A DNA stretch of 64,000 nt from Datura wrightii. Its lineage: Eukaryota > Streptophyta > Magnoliopsida > Solanales > Solanaceae. A model generated the notes under the pieces. The model was not told the origin of the DNA. It was given only the letters and a program-made list of their open reading frames with translations, and did no database searches. The stretch spans positions 101,718,501 through 101,782,500 of the forward strand of contig JASDFA010000003.1 in NCBI GenBank assembly GCA_035772735.1, given 5' to 3'. Of this stretch, positions 36,482-49,270 are shown in pieces (position 1 is the first letter of the stretch; each line of letters begins with the position of its first letter). The position numbers and the translations under genes are program-made.

Positions 36482-38625
36482 TGTCACGACCCGGACGTAC
36501 ACCCGAATCATGGACACGGGACGAGGGACCCCGAGAGACCCCTAGTCAACTCATGACACATGCATACAACTAATCTCATTTAAATAAATGGAATATTAAG
36601 CATAAAACATCATGAAAACGTAATCATGACGCAGCATCAGGAAATACCAAATATTTACATAAGCTGAGTACTACTCATTTGTCCGAAAGCCTCTAATACG
36701 TAAGATGGGTTGATGGGACAACATCCCCAACTAACCCAAGCAATACTAAAACATAATCAATAGGAAATTTTATCAAACGACCGTTGGAACACGAGGACTC
36801 ACCAACAAGCTGATATCGTAGGCTGAGATGACTAAGAATGAGGATGAGCTTGAGATCCGGACCCTGTATCATGAAATGATACATCATATAAAGTATGCGA
36901 TCAGTACGTGGAATGTACCGAGTATGCAAGGTAAATAAAACGGGAATTTTTAACGTAAAGTAAAACTCAAAAACATCAATAGGAGAAGTACATCATGCTT
37001 ACATCAAAATCTTCACAATAATCATAAGGCTCAAGGCTTTCAAATCATTCATAATCGTTCATTATCATAATCGTAAGAAAACTTAATCAAAAGATAACTT
37101 GAGCCAATAACATAACCATAACAATGCATAAAACATGCGGAACAATGAGAGGACTCGTCATAACCGACACCATCATGGTAGAGCCTTTTATGATGCCCCA
37201 CTGTCTCGCTCAAGTAGGTAGAGCCGACCTTGGCTTGCCAGGCGAGGGTCATGCATAAGGCGTGATATCAAATTTGAGGGGACCATTATTAATACATCAT
37301 ATCATTTACAACCCACGATGGCACATGGTTATGAGACACCAGCGTACTCCTTTAAACGCCGGGCTGTTCAGTCCTAGACACGGCTCCCAAAAACATGCAT
37401 ATATGCTCATACATAAATCATTAACATCATGCATAAAGATTCGTTGGCTAGAAAATAACATTTATCATCCTTGATCCCCTTTAAACATGCTTATCCAATA
37501 ATCAAAGGCCCTTTTCATCGGCCAACATCATAAATCGATAAATTAAGTAATTCACTTCATAAATCATAAATCGTTCTTTAACATGTGGGCATTTCCCTAT
37601 ACTTCATCATATTCAATTCCTTCAGAAAAATATGCTCATAAACATGGGTAACTTGAATTCATGCTTTTCCATCATAAATAAACACAAAATAATGAATATT
37701 CATCATAAATCATAACTTTCATGAACTCTCATCAATGGGCATTTTACATTTAAAAAGATTGAAACATGATTTTGAAGGAGATAAATTTTAAAATCTGCAC
37801 AACATGCATAATTCTATAATTAAAACTCAATTAAATCATGCCCATAAAGAGAAATCATATTTTCATGCTTTGGGTAAAAGCCCTTGGAATTTGAGTTGGA
37901 GTATTCATGAATTAATTCGAAATTGGGCATGGGTGGGGAAGAATTCCACCCATTTTAAAACCCTACATACCTGGGAATGGAGGGACTCAAAGTTCCTTGA
38001 ACACCCACAAAGAAATTGATGAAAATTTGGGGAAGAAGGCCTTGAATCTCCCAAAAACCTCTCTAAGCTTTTGCATGAGAATGGACATGCAATAGGGACT
38101 TAACTCCTCTTATCACACTCAGAAAATATCCAAAATGATGTAGTTTAGGCCTTAGGGACTTAGGAATTTACGAAAATACCCTCATTAAAACACAGGAAAT
38201 TTCTAGTTGCCAGCCCCCACGAGGGACCTAATGGATCGTTGCCACAGGGCACAACTCGTTGCCTTGATCCTTTGAGTCCACTGCCCAAACCTCCAAGGGA
38301 ACCACACGGGTGATTTCACGAGTCGTGAGGTTAGACCACGACTCTTGGTCATCTTTCGTGGCCTACGCTGCCCATCCCAATTTGCCAATCCTCCAGGGTT
38401 GACCACGGGTTACCTCTCGAGTCGTGAGGTCTGACCACGACTTGTGGTCAAGCTCGTGGCCTCCTCACTCAGGCCTTGCCACACCATGCTGACCACGAGT
38501 CACCTCACGACTCGTAGTCACTCCTCACGACTCACCTCATGGGTCGTTCTGTGACCTGGTGCGAATTTTCAGTTTTTCTCCATTTTCACTTCCGGGTCTA
38601 ATCCTTGGGTTCCCGGGGTATAACA
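36482..38625 (-). repeat. 3' LTR of element E
   Basis: 2,144 bp in plus-strand view TGTCACGACC...GGTATAACA. It carries a dense array of CACGAGTCGTGAGGT and CCACGACTCGTGGTC-type words at 38219-38560. Confidence 0.92.
38219..38560 (-). promoter_or_regulatory. U3 ACGAGTCGT word array of E
   Basis: ACGAGTCGT (38318-38326), TCGAGTCGTGAGGT (near 38418), CACGACTCGTAGTCAC (near 38507) and several one-base variants, 65-410 bp into the LTR on the element strand. I see no convincing TATA box next to it. Regulatory function is inferred. Confidence 0.5.
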
Positions 38626-38642
38626 ATATCTTCCCCTTAGGA
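38626..38642 (-). other. Polypurine tract of E
   Basis: The minus strand reads TCCTAAGGGGAAGATAT directly before the 3' LTR. Confidence 0.82.
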
Positions 38643-38871
38643 ACATTCATCCTTGAATGTTAGAAACATTAGGAAAACTCAGTAACAAGATATCACCATA
38701 TACAATTACCAGTCATTTAAGTCAAAAACGGATGGAATGACTACCTCCGAAAGGAACTACATAGATAAACTAAATTCAGAAATCACATACATTTACCATA
38801 TCATAAAACAAACTTGTACACTTGAACTGAACGGGAAAAGCTGATTAAAGGTTTAGGGCAAAAATGATACC

Positions 38872-41800
38872 TCAAACTGAAACTGAGTCGGTAGGGAACA
38901 AATGAGGGTATTTAGCTATCATATCTGCTTCGGCTTCCTACGTAGATCCGTCAACAAGATGATTTCTCCATAATACTTTAACTAAAGCTACTTCTTTATT
39001 CCTCAGCCTCCGAACTTGACGATTCGAGATTTCAACGGGAACTTATTTATAACTAAGGCCGTCTTTCACTCCAATGCTGTCTACAGGGACTACCAAGGAT
39101 AGATCACCCAAGCACTTCTTCAATAGTGACACATGAAAGATGGGATGAACTGAAGATAGCTCCGAGGGCAAGTCCAACTCATAAGCCACCTTACCAACTC
39201 TTCTCTCAACCCGGTAGGGGCCAACATAGCGGGGACTGAGTTTACCTTTCTTTCAGAACCGTATGACTCCCTTCATGGGAGATACCTTTAAAAATACCCA
39301 GTCGTCCACATCAAACTCCAAATCTCTTCTCCTCACATCAGCATATGATTTTTGATGGCTCTAAGCAGTTTTCAACCGGTCCCTTATCAACTGAACCTTC
39401 ACCACCACCTCATGAACCAAATCTGGTCCTATCATAGCTGCCTCACCAACCTCAAACCATCCGATGGGAGATCTACACCTCCACCCGTAAAGAGCTTCGA
39501 ACGGTGCCATTTGGATACTAGAGTGGTAACTATTATTATAAGCAAACTCGATCAATGGCAAATGATCATCCCAACTACCTTTAAAATCCATGACACATGC
39601 CCCCAACATATCCTCAAGGGTCTGAATGGTTCGTTCTTCTTGACCGTCTGTTTGTAGATGGAAGGCTGTACTGAGCTTAACCTGCATCCCAAGTCTTTTG
39701 AAAAGAACGCCAAAATTGAGAGGTAAATTGAGTACCTCGGTCTCAGATAATAGACAAGGGCACTCCATGAAGTTGAACCAACTCCTGAATATAAAACTTA
39801 GCATAATCATCCGCTGAATCCATGGTCTTGACCGATAGGAAGTGTGCAACCTTGGTTAACCCGTCGACCACCACCCAAATGGAGTCATATTACCGGCGAG
39901 TACGGGTAGACCTGTAACAAAATTCATATTAATCTCTTCCCACTTTCAAGTGGGGATGTTGATATCCTGAAGAACACCTCCCGGCCTTTGATGTTCGACT
40001 TTCACTTGATGGCAGTTTGGACATTTTGCTACGAACTTTGCAATATCTTTCTTCATACCATCCCACCAATAGATTTTTCACAAATCCCGATACATTTTTG
40101 TGGATCCTAGATAAATAGAGTACCTGGTACCATGTGCCTCATGCAATATCCGAACTCTCAAATTATCAATGTCCGAAACACATAGCTGACCTTGGTACTG
40201 TAGCACACCATCTCCCCCTTGGGAGAAGACCTCCACTTTCTGACTCCACACCGTCTCCTTCAGCTTTCTCAATATTGGATCCTCATCTTGCCTATATTTA
40301 ACATCAACCACCAAGGACGATTTTGACCCTTTATGCACAACAACACTGCCATCAGTCGAATCGATCAATATCACTCCCAGCCTGGAAAGTCGGTGGACAT
40401 CCTTCACTAACTCCTTTCCCTCATCCATGTGGGACACACTTTCCATGGAGAGTCTACTAAGTGCATCCGCAACCACATTAGCCTTGCCCGGGTGGTAAAG
40501 GACACTCATGTCATATTCCTTAAGTAACTCCAACCACCTCTTTTTTCGAAGATTTAAATCTTTTTGTGTGAACACATATTGCAAACTCTTGTGATCCACG
40601 AATACATCCACGTGGACCCCATACAAGTAATGCCGCCATATCTTCAATGCAAACACCACCGTGGCTAACTCAAGATCATGGGTCGGGTAATTCTTTTCGT
40701 GAACTTTCAGCTGTCTTGAGGCATATGCTATTACTTTCCCACACTGCATCAACACACATCCCAGTCCAACTCTCGAAGCATCACAATACACTACAAATCC
40801 ATCAGTACCCTCGGGTAAGGTCAACGCTGGTGCTGAAGTGAGTCGGGTCTTCAATTCTTGGAAGCTTTTCTCACAAGCATCCGACCATTTGAATTTTATC
40901 TTTTTCTGAGTCAACTTAGTCAAAGGTGCTGCAATGGATGAGAAACCCTCAACAAACCTTTGGTAGTAGCCAGCTAGGCCCAAGAAACTCTAGATTTCTG
41001 AAGGATTCACCAGTTTGGGCCAATTCTTCACCGCCTCTATCTTTTGGGAATCTACCCTTATGCCTTCTCTTGATACCACGTGACCTAGAAATGCTACCGA
41101 GTTCAGCCAAAACTCACACTTGCTAAACTTTGCATACAACTGACGATCCTTGAGGGTTTGCAGCACTATTCTCAAATGAATGGCATGCTCCTCCTTGCTT
41201 CGGGAGTATATAAGAATGTCATCGATGAACACGATCAAGAACATATCAAAATATTGCTTGAACATCCTGTTCATTAGGTCCATAAAAGCTGCAGGAGCAT
41301 TGGTTAGCCCAAAATACATAACAACAAATTCATAGTGACCATACCGAGTCCTGAAAGCGGTCTTCGGGATGTCACTCTCCGAACTCTAAGCTGGTGATAT
41401 CCGGACCTGAGATCTATCTTCAAGAAACACCTGGCTCCCTAGAGCTGGTCAAATAAATCATCGATCGTGGGTAAGGGGTACCTGTTCTTGACAGTAACCT
41501 TGTTCAACCGCCGATAGACAATACACATGCGAAGGGAACCGTCCGTCTTTTGAACAAACAAAACTAGTGCACCCCATGGAGACTAGCTCAGTCTAATGAA
41601 GCCCTTATCCAAATACTGATCCTTTAATTTCTTTAGCTCGGCTGGAGCCATCCTCCAAATATTCACACATCACCGGAATTGACTGAATAGTCGGGGTCTC
41701 GGACTCCACATCCTTAACCCTAACTAGGTGGTACATGAACCCCTTAGAGATCATCTTCCTAGACTTAAGATAGGAAATAAACCGACCTGCTGGCACCGCC

Positions 41801-43454
41801 GAACTACCCTTCCACTCCAAAATTGACTCACCTAGAAAATGAAACTCCACGGTACAGGTCCTACAATTAATCAAAGCATAACATGCAAACAACCAATCCA
41901 TACCAAGAATAACGTCAAAGTCAGTCATGGCTAACTCTACCAAATCTGCGGAGGTAACCTTATGCAACACAGTGACCGGGCATCCTCTATATACTCGTCT
42001 AGCTATGACCGATTCACCAACTGGGGTCGAAACTAAACACGATTTTGACAAGGTCTCGGGACTAACTCTAAGGCTACTAGCAATGTAAGGAGTCACAAAA
42101 GACAAAGTAGCTCCTGGGTCTAACAAGGAATAAACATCAAAATGAAAGACATGCAACATAACAGTGACCATGTCTGGCAAAGTCTCCTGCTCCTGGCACT
42201 AGGCAAGGGCATAAAATCGGTTTTGGCGCTGACCGCCACCCCCACTTGTAGATGCTCCCTGTGGAGTTGAATGGGCTGGAGCAGCTACTGTCCTAGTGGA
42301 CTGTAATCGACCCCTATCATCACCCTCTCTGGCATATGGACATGCTCGGTGTATGTGCCCAGATATACCACACCCAAAGTAGATATCCAAACTGAGTAGG
42401 CACTCCCCGGTGTGACTCTTGCGCACTTCCCGCAGGCTGGAGAGGTATACTCTAACCGGGTTTCCCTCTGATCCCTCGACCCTAAAGCTCTGCTCCTCTG
42501 ATCACCCTTGGGCTTAGATGGGACACTAGCTGATGATGGGGCTGGGGCTAGTGGCCTCTGCTAAAACTGTGGACAGTAGCCACCGTCGGACCTCTGATGT
42601 GAAAACTCATGACTATCTGTCTGAGCCCTCTTTGCCTCCCTCTCCCTCACATGAGCCACCTCCATCTGTTGGGCATAAAACACTATGCGAGGAAAGTCCA
42701 TATCCTGATGAAGCACGAAACTCCTGCAATCCTTGTCTAAATAACTAGCCACGCCATGAATAAATCGGCTCACCCGCGCCCTCTGATCCATCACCAACTC
42801 TGGGGCATATTTTGAGAACCGGGTGAACTCAAGAGAATACTCCAACACTATCATTTTTCCCTGCTTGAGGTTCACAAACTCCACTGCCTTCAACTCCCTC
42901 ATTTCCCGAGGGAAGAACCTGTCGAGATAGGCCATGTGGAACTCATCCCAGTTGATAGGTCCCGCTCTAGCTGACCTGCTGTCCTTCCATTGCTTGTACA
43001 ACATATGAACGACCTGTTTTAGCTGGTTAGAGGCCAAGTCAACACACTCCCCATTTGTCACTCCCATAACCTGTGTGACCTTCAAGATCCCTTTGATGAA
43101 CTCGTGTGGATCCTCATCCACCTTTGATCCCATGAACTCTGGAGGGTTCATCCTCAGGAAGTCTCTAATCCGAGCTGTCGCTGCATTCCCATTCTATGGA
43201 ACCTACACAACAGCCTGCTGATTAACCTGAGCAGTCAAGGCCGGTGCCAACATCTGAATCGCCGCCCGAAACTCGGCGTGGGCAGCTGGCTCTGGTGCCT
43301 GGGGCTTCAAAACAGGTGGGGCTTGTTGATGCCCATGGTCATTTCCATCTCCGTGGCCTTCATTATTTCTATTCCTCCTTCCGTTCATTCTTCTAGGATC
43401 CATAATTCTACAATTGCGAATCGCACGAATTAGTGGGATGGAAAGGCTTTTCAT
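38872..43454 (-). pseudogene. gag-pol of element E, multiply broken
   Basis: Pieces in order on the minus strand: gag N-terminus (43454-43203); gag core (43151-42561; FFPREMRELKAVEFVNLKQG); zinc knuckle region CFGCGISGHIHRACP-like (42426-42199); protease with LDPGATLSF (42180-41605); RT with FIDDILIYSRS (41319-40990), its upstream part frameshifted near 41390-41460; RNase H, tether and integrase zinc region (40983-40078; YCDAS, DHKSLQYVF); integrase core (39849-39361; the HLQTDGQEERT motif has Gly-Gln-Glu); and a chromodomain-like tail (about 39350-38872; FHVSLLKKCLGD). Breaks are stops or frameshifts between each piece. The lineage is the same as C, but the copy is far more decayed. Confidence 0.88.
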
Positions 43455-43596
43455 CGCACGACATAGAACATGAGAGAAGGAAATATTTCCTAAATGTCTA
43501 GTAGCCTCTTTGTCATAAGTGTGGTGCGCTTCACACCCATGAAAAAGACTCTACTTAACATGACTTTCAGACACCCTAGGACACTTCAAAACTATG

Positions 43597-43609
43597 GCTC
43601 TGATACCAA
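43597..43609 (-). other. Primer-binding site of E
   Basis: The minus strand reads TTGGTATCAGAGC, three bases from the 5' LTR. Confidence 0.9.
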
Positions 43610-43612
43610 GTT

Positions 43613-45798
43613 TGTCACGACCTGAACGTACACCCGGATCGTAGACACGGGACGAGGGACCCCGAGAGACCCCAAGTCAACCCATGGAACATGCATACAA
43701 CTAATCTCATTTAAATAAATGGAATATTAAGCATAAAACATCATGGAAACATAACCATGACATAGCATCAGGAAATACCAAACATTTACATAAGCTGAGT
43801 ACTACTCATTTGTCCGAAAGCCTCTAAAACGTAAGATGGGTTGATGGGACAACATCTCCAACTAACCTGAGCAATAATGAAACATAATCAATAGGAAATT
43901 TTATCAAACGACCCTCAAAACATGAGGACTCACCAACAAGCTAATATCGTAGGCTGAGATGACTAAGAATGAGGATGAGCTTGAGATCCGGACCCTATAT
44001 CATGAAACGATACAACATAGAAAGTATGCGATTAGTACGTGGAATGTATCGAGTATGCACAAATAAAATGGGCATTTTTAATGTAAAGTAAAACTCAGAA
44101 ATAGACATAGGAGAAGGACATCATGCTTACATCAAAATCTTCATAATAATCATAAGGCTCAAGGCTTTCAAATCATTCATAATCGTTCATTATCATAATC
44201 ATAAGAAAACTTAATCAAAACATAACTTGAGCCAATAACATAAACATAACAATGCATAAAACATGCGTAACAATGGGAGGACTCATTATAACCAAAACCA
44301 TCATGGTAGAGCCTTTCATGATGCCCCACTATCTCGCTCAAGTGGCCAGAGCCGACCCTGGCTTGCCAGGCGAGGGTCGTGCATAAGGCGTGATATCACA
44401 TTTGAGGGGATCATTATTAGTACATCATATCATTTACAACCCACGGTGGCACGTTGTTATGAGACACTGGCGTAGTCCTTTGAACGCCGGGCTGCTCGGT
44501 GCTAGACATGGTTCCCAAAAACATGAATATAGGCTCATACATAAATCATTAACATCATGCATAAAGATTCGTTGGCTAGAAAATAACATTTATCATCCTT
44601 GATCCCCTTTAAACATGCTTAGCCATGAATCAAAGGCCTTTTTCATCGGTCAACATCATAAATCGATAAATCAAGTAAAATTCACTTCATAAATCATAAA
44701 TCATTCTTTAACATGTGGGCATTGCCCTATACTTCATCATATTCAATTCCTTCAAATGAATATGCTCATAAACATGGGTAACTTGAATTCATGCTTTTTC
44801 ATCATAAATAAACTCAAAATAATGAATATTCATCATAAATCATAACTTTCATGGACTTTCATCAATGGGCATTTTAGATTTAAAAAGATTGAAACATGAT
44901 TTTGAAGGAGATAAATTTTAAAATTTGCACAACATGCATAATTCTATAATTAAAACTCAATTAAATCATGCCCATAAAGAGAAATCATATATTCATGCTT
45001 TGGGTAAAACCCAAGGAATTTGAGTAGGAGGATTCATGAATTAACTCAAAATTCGGCATGGGTGAGGAAGAATTCCACCTATTTTAAAACACTACATACC
45101 TGGGAATGGAGGGACTCAAAGTTCCTTAAACACCCACAAAGAAATTGATGAAAATTTTGGGAAGAAGGCCTTGAATCTCCCAAAAACCTCTCTAAGCTTT
45201 CGCATGAGAATGGGCATGCAATAGGGACTTAACTCCTCTTATCACACTCAAAAAATATCCAAAACAACATAGTTTAGGCCTTAGGGACTTAGGAAGTTAC
45301 GAAAACACCCTCATTAAAACGCAGGAAATTTCTGGTCGCCAATCCCTACACCCTCATTAAAACGCAGGAAATTTCTGGTCGCCAATCCCTACGAGGGACC
45401 TACCGGATCATTGCCACAAGGTACGACTCATTGCCTTGACCCGTTGACTCCACTGCCCAAACCTCCAAGGTAACCCCACGGGTGACTTCATGAGTCGTGA
45501 GGTTAGACCACGTCTCATGGTCACCTTCCGTGGCCTACACTGCCCATCCCAATTTGCCAATCTTCCAGGGTTGACCACGGGTGACCTCACGAGTCGTGAG
45601 GTCTGACCACGACTCGTGGTCAAGCCTGTGGCCTCCTCACTCAGGCCTTTCCACACCATGCTGGCCACGAGTCACCTCACGATTCTTGGTCACTCCTCAT
45701 GACTCACCTCATGGGTCGTTATGTGACTTGGTGCAAATTTTCAGTTTTTTCTCCATTTTCACTTCCGGGTTTGATCCTTGTGTTCTTGGTGTATAACA
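43613..45798 (-). repeat. 5' LTR of element E
   Basis: Collinear with 36482-38625 but about 40 bp longer because of a 43-bp tandem duplication. The word array is at 45410-45720, with ACGAGTCGT at 45589-45597 and ACGACTCGT at 45609-45617. Confidence 0.92.
45306..45391. repeat. 43-bp tandem duplication in the E 5' LTR
   Basis: Exact units 45306-45348 and 45349-45391, opening CACCCTCATTAAAACGCAGG. The 3' LTR has one copy (near 38169), so this arose after insertion. Confidence 0.9.
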
Positions 45799-45803
45799 TA
45801 AAA

Positions 45804-47160
45804 GCAAACATAATCCATGTACCCTCACATGAATGAAGTCCCCACTCAGATATGAAATGTCAAACATGATATGGGACTATGCAAGTAAGGTGCTCACTCT
45901 CTCAAAGAAGTTACGAGTATTATGTGTTAGATACCATAGGCTTGCCCTTATTTTCTCTGCTTTGGTTTTTTAGATGGTTGGGTTAGGATCACTACAGAAC
46001 TTGATATGACTTGTAATATAGGCTCAGGGCTGGACATGGTAAAGATGGAAGATTTTATAAGTGACTATTCCTTCCTTGGCACTACATACATTGGCTACAC
46101 CATTCACCTAATTCACCCTTTTATTCTTTCATTACCCTTTTCCCCCTTTTTATTCACATTTGCATGGGTGTGGTGAGTTTTCATCTTTTTTTCAACATTT
46201 TCAAAATTTCTTTGAGCTTTATTTCTCAACATTTACAACATTTTTCATCCTTTTCTTTTCATCTCACCATACCTTATTTTTCACCATTTGTTTCTTTTCT
46301 TTTCTTTTCCTTTGTTCCATTCCCACCTTTTATGCACCCCTACTCTAGCCACCCTTAACTTAAGCATTTTTCTTAAGTTGAGGTTCACAATATCCAAGGA
46401 AGGACCAGGGCCAAAATAGGTTAATTACAAAAAATGGGTACGGTTAGTCGGTAAATCAAAGAAATCATGGTCTGTTAAGGCTCAAGCTTAGGGTCAAGGG
46501 ATTCATGCAACTTTTGATAGGGAAATATAGGCTAAAAGTGAGCTAAACAAAAATGGCCTATGATCATATCCTAACCAACCATCCTTAGCCTATGCAGAGA
46601 CCAACCAGGCAAGTTCTAGATCTACACCACAATACTGCATTGACTAATATACCTCACTCACACATGGGACATGAACTATTTTCACCTCACCTGTCTGGTT
46701 TATGCGTGGCTTAACAAAACTACTCATGCTAACAAACTAAATGACATCCAAAGATCCACAACAATCATGAATGTTGTCACAGATACATAGCTAATGTATC
46801 AGAAATTTTTTAAACAGGGTCAATTTTTTTCAAAAACCAAGACTAGTGCATTTTTATTTGCTGAGTACTCCTTAGCTACTTTCTAATTAAAAAAAAATCA
46901 CAAACTAAAAATAAAAATCCTACACATGCTGGTTCTACTAGATAGCATGCCTGAGGGAAAAGAAACACGGCAAGAAAAAACCTCAGATGAACCAAAAATC
47001 CCAAAAATCACAAGTACACCCCCTCCCCTTTTTGAAAAGTAAGCTTCATCCCCGAAGCATCATCTAGAGGAACATAGGGAAGAGGACATACCTGTGGCGC
47101 ACTAAGCGCTGCTGTCATCTCGCGAAGGTGGTACCTCCGCTGTAATAGTGGCACCAGTGG
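45804..47160 (-). other. 3' non-coding region of element D
   Basis: D sequence after the E target duplication. It contains a T/C-rich stretch (46130-46345) and CTTAAGTTGAGG (46371), which resembles the D polypurine tract. No coding domain seen. Confidence 0.6.
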
Positions 47161-47164
47161 TGGT

Positions 47165-49241
47165 CGGCGCACTCAATTGTGTGTCAATAGGGGGAGTGCT
47201 CCCCGCTCAGCAGACGTGGCCGCTTGGACAACCTTTGAAAATATCGGGCTGAATGTGGCTCTCCCGAAGGGTCATGGCCACGGGCAAGCTCGGGCTGGGG
47301 GCGGTGGAGCTACCTGCTCCTCTAGGTCTCTCATGCAGCTCAGTCATATGTGTGTCATGAGTCTGCATGCTCTCTGCTCTAGCCCGGTTGCGCTCTTTTC
47401 TCTCCTTCTTTCTTCTTTTCCTCAAATTCTCCTCACTAGCATCTTCAGCAGCTCTTTTCTTGCCTTTATCACCAGCTGTGGTTGGCTCCCGATATGCTTC
47501 CAAATCGATATCCTTATCAAGCTCAGCATCTAGATTCGAAAGAGTGGGGGCTGCTAAAACTGTTGGTGGTCGTGATGCCAACCCAATTAATTGGCTCCGA
47601 AGAGCCCCCATCTCTACACGAAGACTGCTGATATTGGTCTACTCCGCCATTCTCTCATTGAGTCAGCTCTCAAAACTATCCAGGCGAGCATGTAGAGCCT
47701 GAGCTGATGCTTCTATTTCTGATTTGACCCATGGTTTAACATTATCCATCATGGCCTGAATCTTACACTCTGCCACGGTCAATCTCTTAGCTAGATTTTG
47801 GTGGAAGACCTGTGGTACCAAGATGTACCCTGCTGGTGTCTGAGCCTGCATGCTGGGCAGTGGTGTAGCTGAGGTACTGGGAGCTGACTCTAAACGACCG
47901 ACGTATGTAGCCAGTGTCTCTCTTTGCTCCTGCGTAATGGGGACATTTACTTGTACGTCCCCTGCTGCCTGGGCTGCTGGGATAGTTGTGGGAATCCTGG
48001 ATCTGCTTACATGGGTTTATCTCATCCTTGATAAGGCCTATATCTGCAATCCTTTGGCCTCCAATCAACCGCTCATCACCCCGTGGAACTTCTTCCTCCA
48101 TACATAATCTGAATACAAGACTCGGGAATGGGATAGTAGTGCTTAATCCCACTGCATGATCTCGTATCTCATCGGCTATGATCCTCGGAATATTGATGGG
48201 GTAACAAGACATGAGGCATGAAACCAAAAACACTCTGTCAGCACTCAGTGTGTTTTCGTTGGCCGTAGGTGCTAACCAATGACGCACTAGTGTCCAACAA
48301 GCTTTTGCAATGAAGTTCAGTGAATTCTTGCTCACCTGCTTTCCACCTGTAACCTATTTAGCCTCATCCTTGTTCTCAGCAATCACCTCTGCTAGCCATT
48401 GCAGCTGCCTCTGTCGTTCCTGCACACTCAGGGATTTAATATGCTTCATTGCCTCCACCCTATAATCATACTCTAGCATCATCCTTATAGGCAAGAACTA
48501 TGGGCCGTACAACAATCAAGCAATGGTCTACTCGGATATATCAACTTCTCGACCTCAGACCATAACACTCTCCAAACGAGGCTGGTCTTTTATCTTCTGC
48601 CCTTCCTTTTCCTTTACCTCCATGGTGGCCAAGTAGTTGGCATAGAACTCCCAAACTATGTTTTCTGTATACTGTGTTGGAGTCTTGGCCATCCACTCAA
48701 AACCATAGAAGCTAAAAATCTGCTTCATTTCCTCAACTTCATTCAATGCAGTTGTTAGGATTCGCGGTTCTTCTTGAATGCTCCTTCGTGGCTTATTTTT
48801 GGCGGTGAGAGAGATGTCTTGTTCATAGATTTCTTTGGCTCCCGACACTCTTCACTAGATTGTATGATTTGCGCTGGGTGGGTTCTGCTCTTGTGCAACC
48901 ACAGGAGCCTCTTCCTCTGACTCATCACTTCCGGTTTCCTCTTCACTCTGGGTCTCTCCCAACCCTTCTTCAGCATTGGAGTCACTCCCTGACTTTTGAC
49001 GTTCCTCTCTAACTCCCTCTTTAGACTGGGGAGCTTGAGTGGATGTGGCAATGGTTGTTTCAGCTTGGGCATTTCCTCTTGCCCTAGTGGTTCTAGTTCC
49101 ATCGGTGTCCGAGGTGTCTACTTGATACTCCTCAATTGAACCACTAGGTGAGTCTCTGGCCTTGTCAGACTTTGAGTCAGTTGGTTCATTGATCAGTCTC
49201 CGTTAGGCTTTTGGTTTGTCTGCCCTACGTTTGTATGTCAT
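47165..49241 (-). pseudogene. Second ORF of D, 'plant transposon protein'-like
   Basis: It starts at 49241 (MTYKRRADKPKA, then a stop). An acidic Ser/Glu-rich N-terminal stretch runs to about 48890. The domain follows: FYGFEWMAKTPTQYTENIVW then EFYANYLATM (48735-48600), WTLVRHWLAPTANENTLSAD and INIPRIIADEIRDHA (48310-48140), and PSLVFRLCMEEEVP (48110). The C-terminus (47850-47207) is predicted mostly helical, ending in a Lys/Arg-rich nuclear-signal-like stretch (KKRAAEDASEENLRKRRKKE). At least six stops or frameshifts break it. It resembles the 'Putative plant transposon protein' domain (Pfam name from memory) and sits where Athila elements carry an env-like ORF. Function unknown. Confidence 0.62.
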
Positions 49242-49270
49242 TGTACCTGTAGAGAAAGAGGTTAGAAATC
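49242..49270 (-). promoter_or_regulatory. Candidate 3' splice site just upstream of D ORF2
   Basis: The minus strand reads TTTCTAACCTCTTTCTCTAC then AG, then five bases, then the ORF2 ATG. CTAAC (49265-49261) is a good branch point, followed by a pyrimidine tract and CAG (49249-49247). Confidence 0.5.

Larger units (their letters stand above)
36482..45798 (-). mobile_element. Element E: decayed Tekay-like chromovirus, inserted in D
   Basis: The target duplication TAAAA is perfect on both sides (36477-36481, 45799-45803). Minus-oriented: 5' LTR 43613-45798, primer-binding site 43597-43609, gag-pol 43454-38872, polypurine tract near 38626-38642, 3' LTR 36482-38625. All retroelement domains are present but with many stops and frameshifts. 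Its LTR opening (TGTCACGACC) resembles that of B. Confidence 0.92.

Noticed and set aside
39352..39657. 101-residue plus-strand ORF
   Set aside because: Antisense shadow of the integrase core of element E.
46130..46360. Plus-strand Phe/Ser-rich ORFs of 62-64 residues
   Set aside because: They arise from a T/C-rich low-complexity stretch in D non-coding sequence.
47177..47702. Plus-strand ORFs rich in Ser and Leu
   Set aside because: They overlap the minus-strand D ORF2 C-terminus (Lys/Arg/Glu-rich) and are its mirror image.
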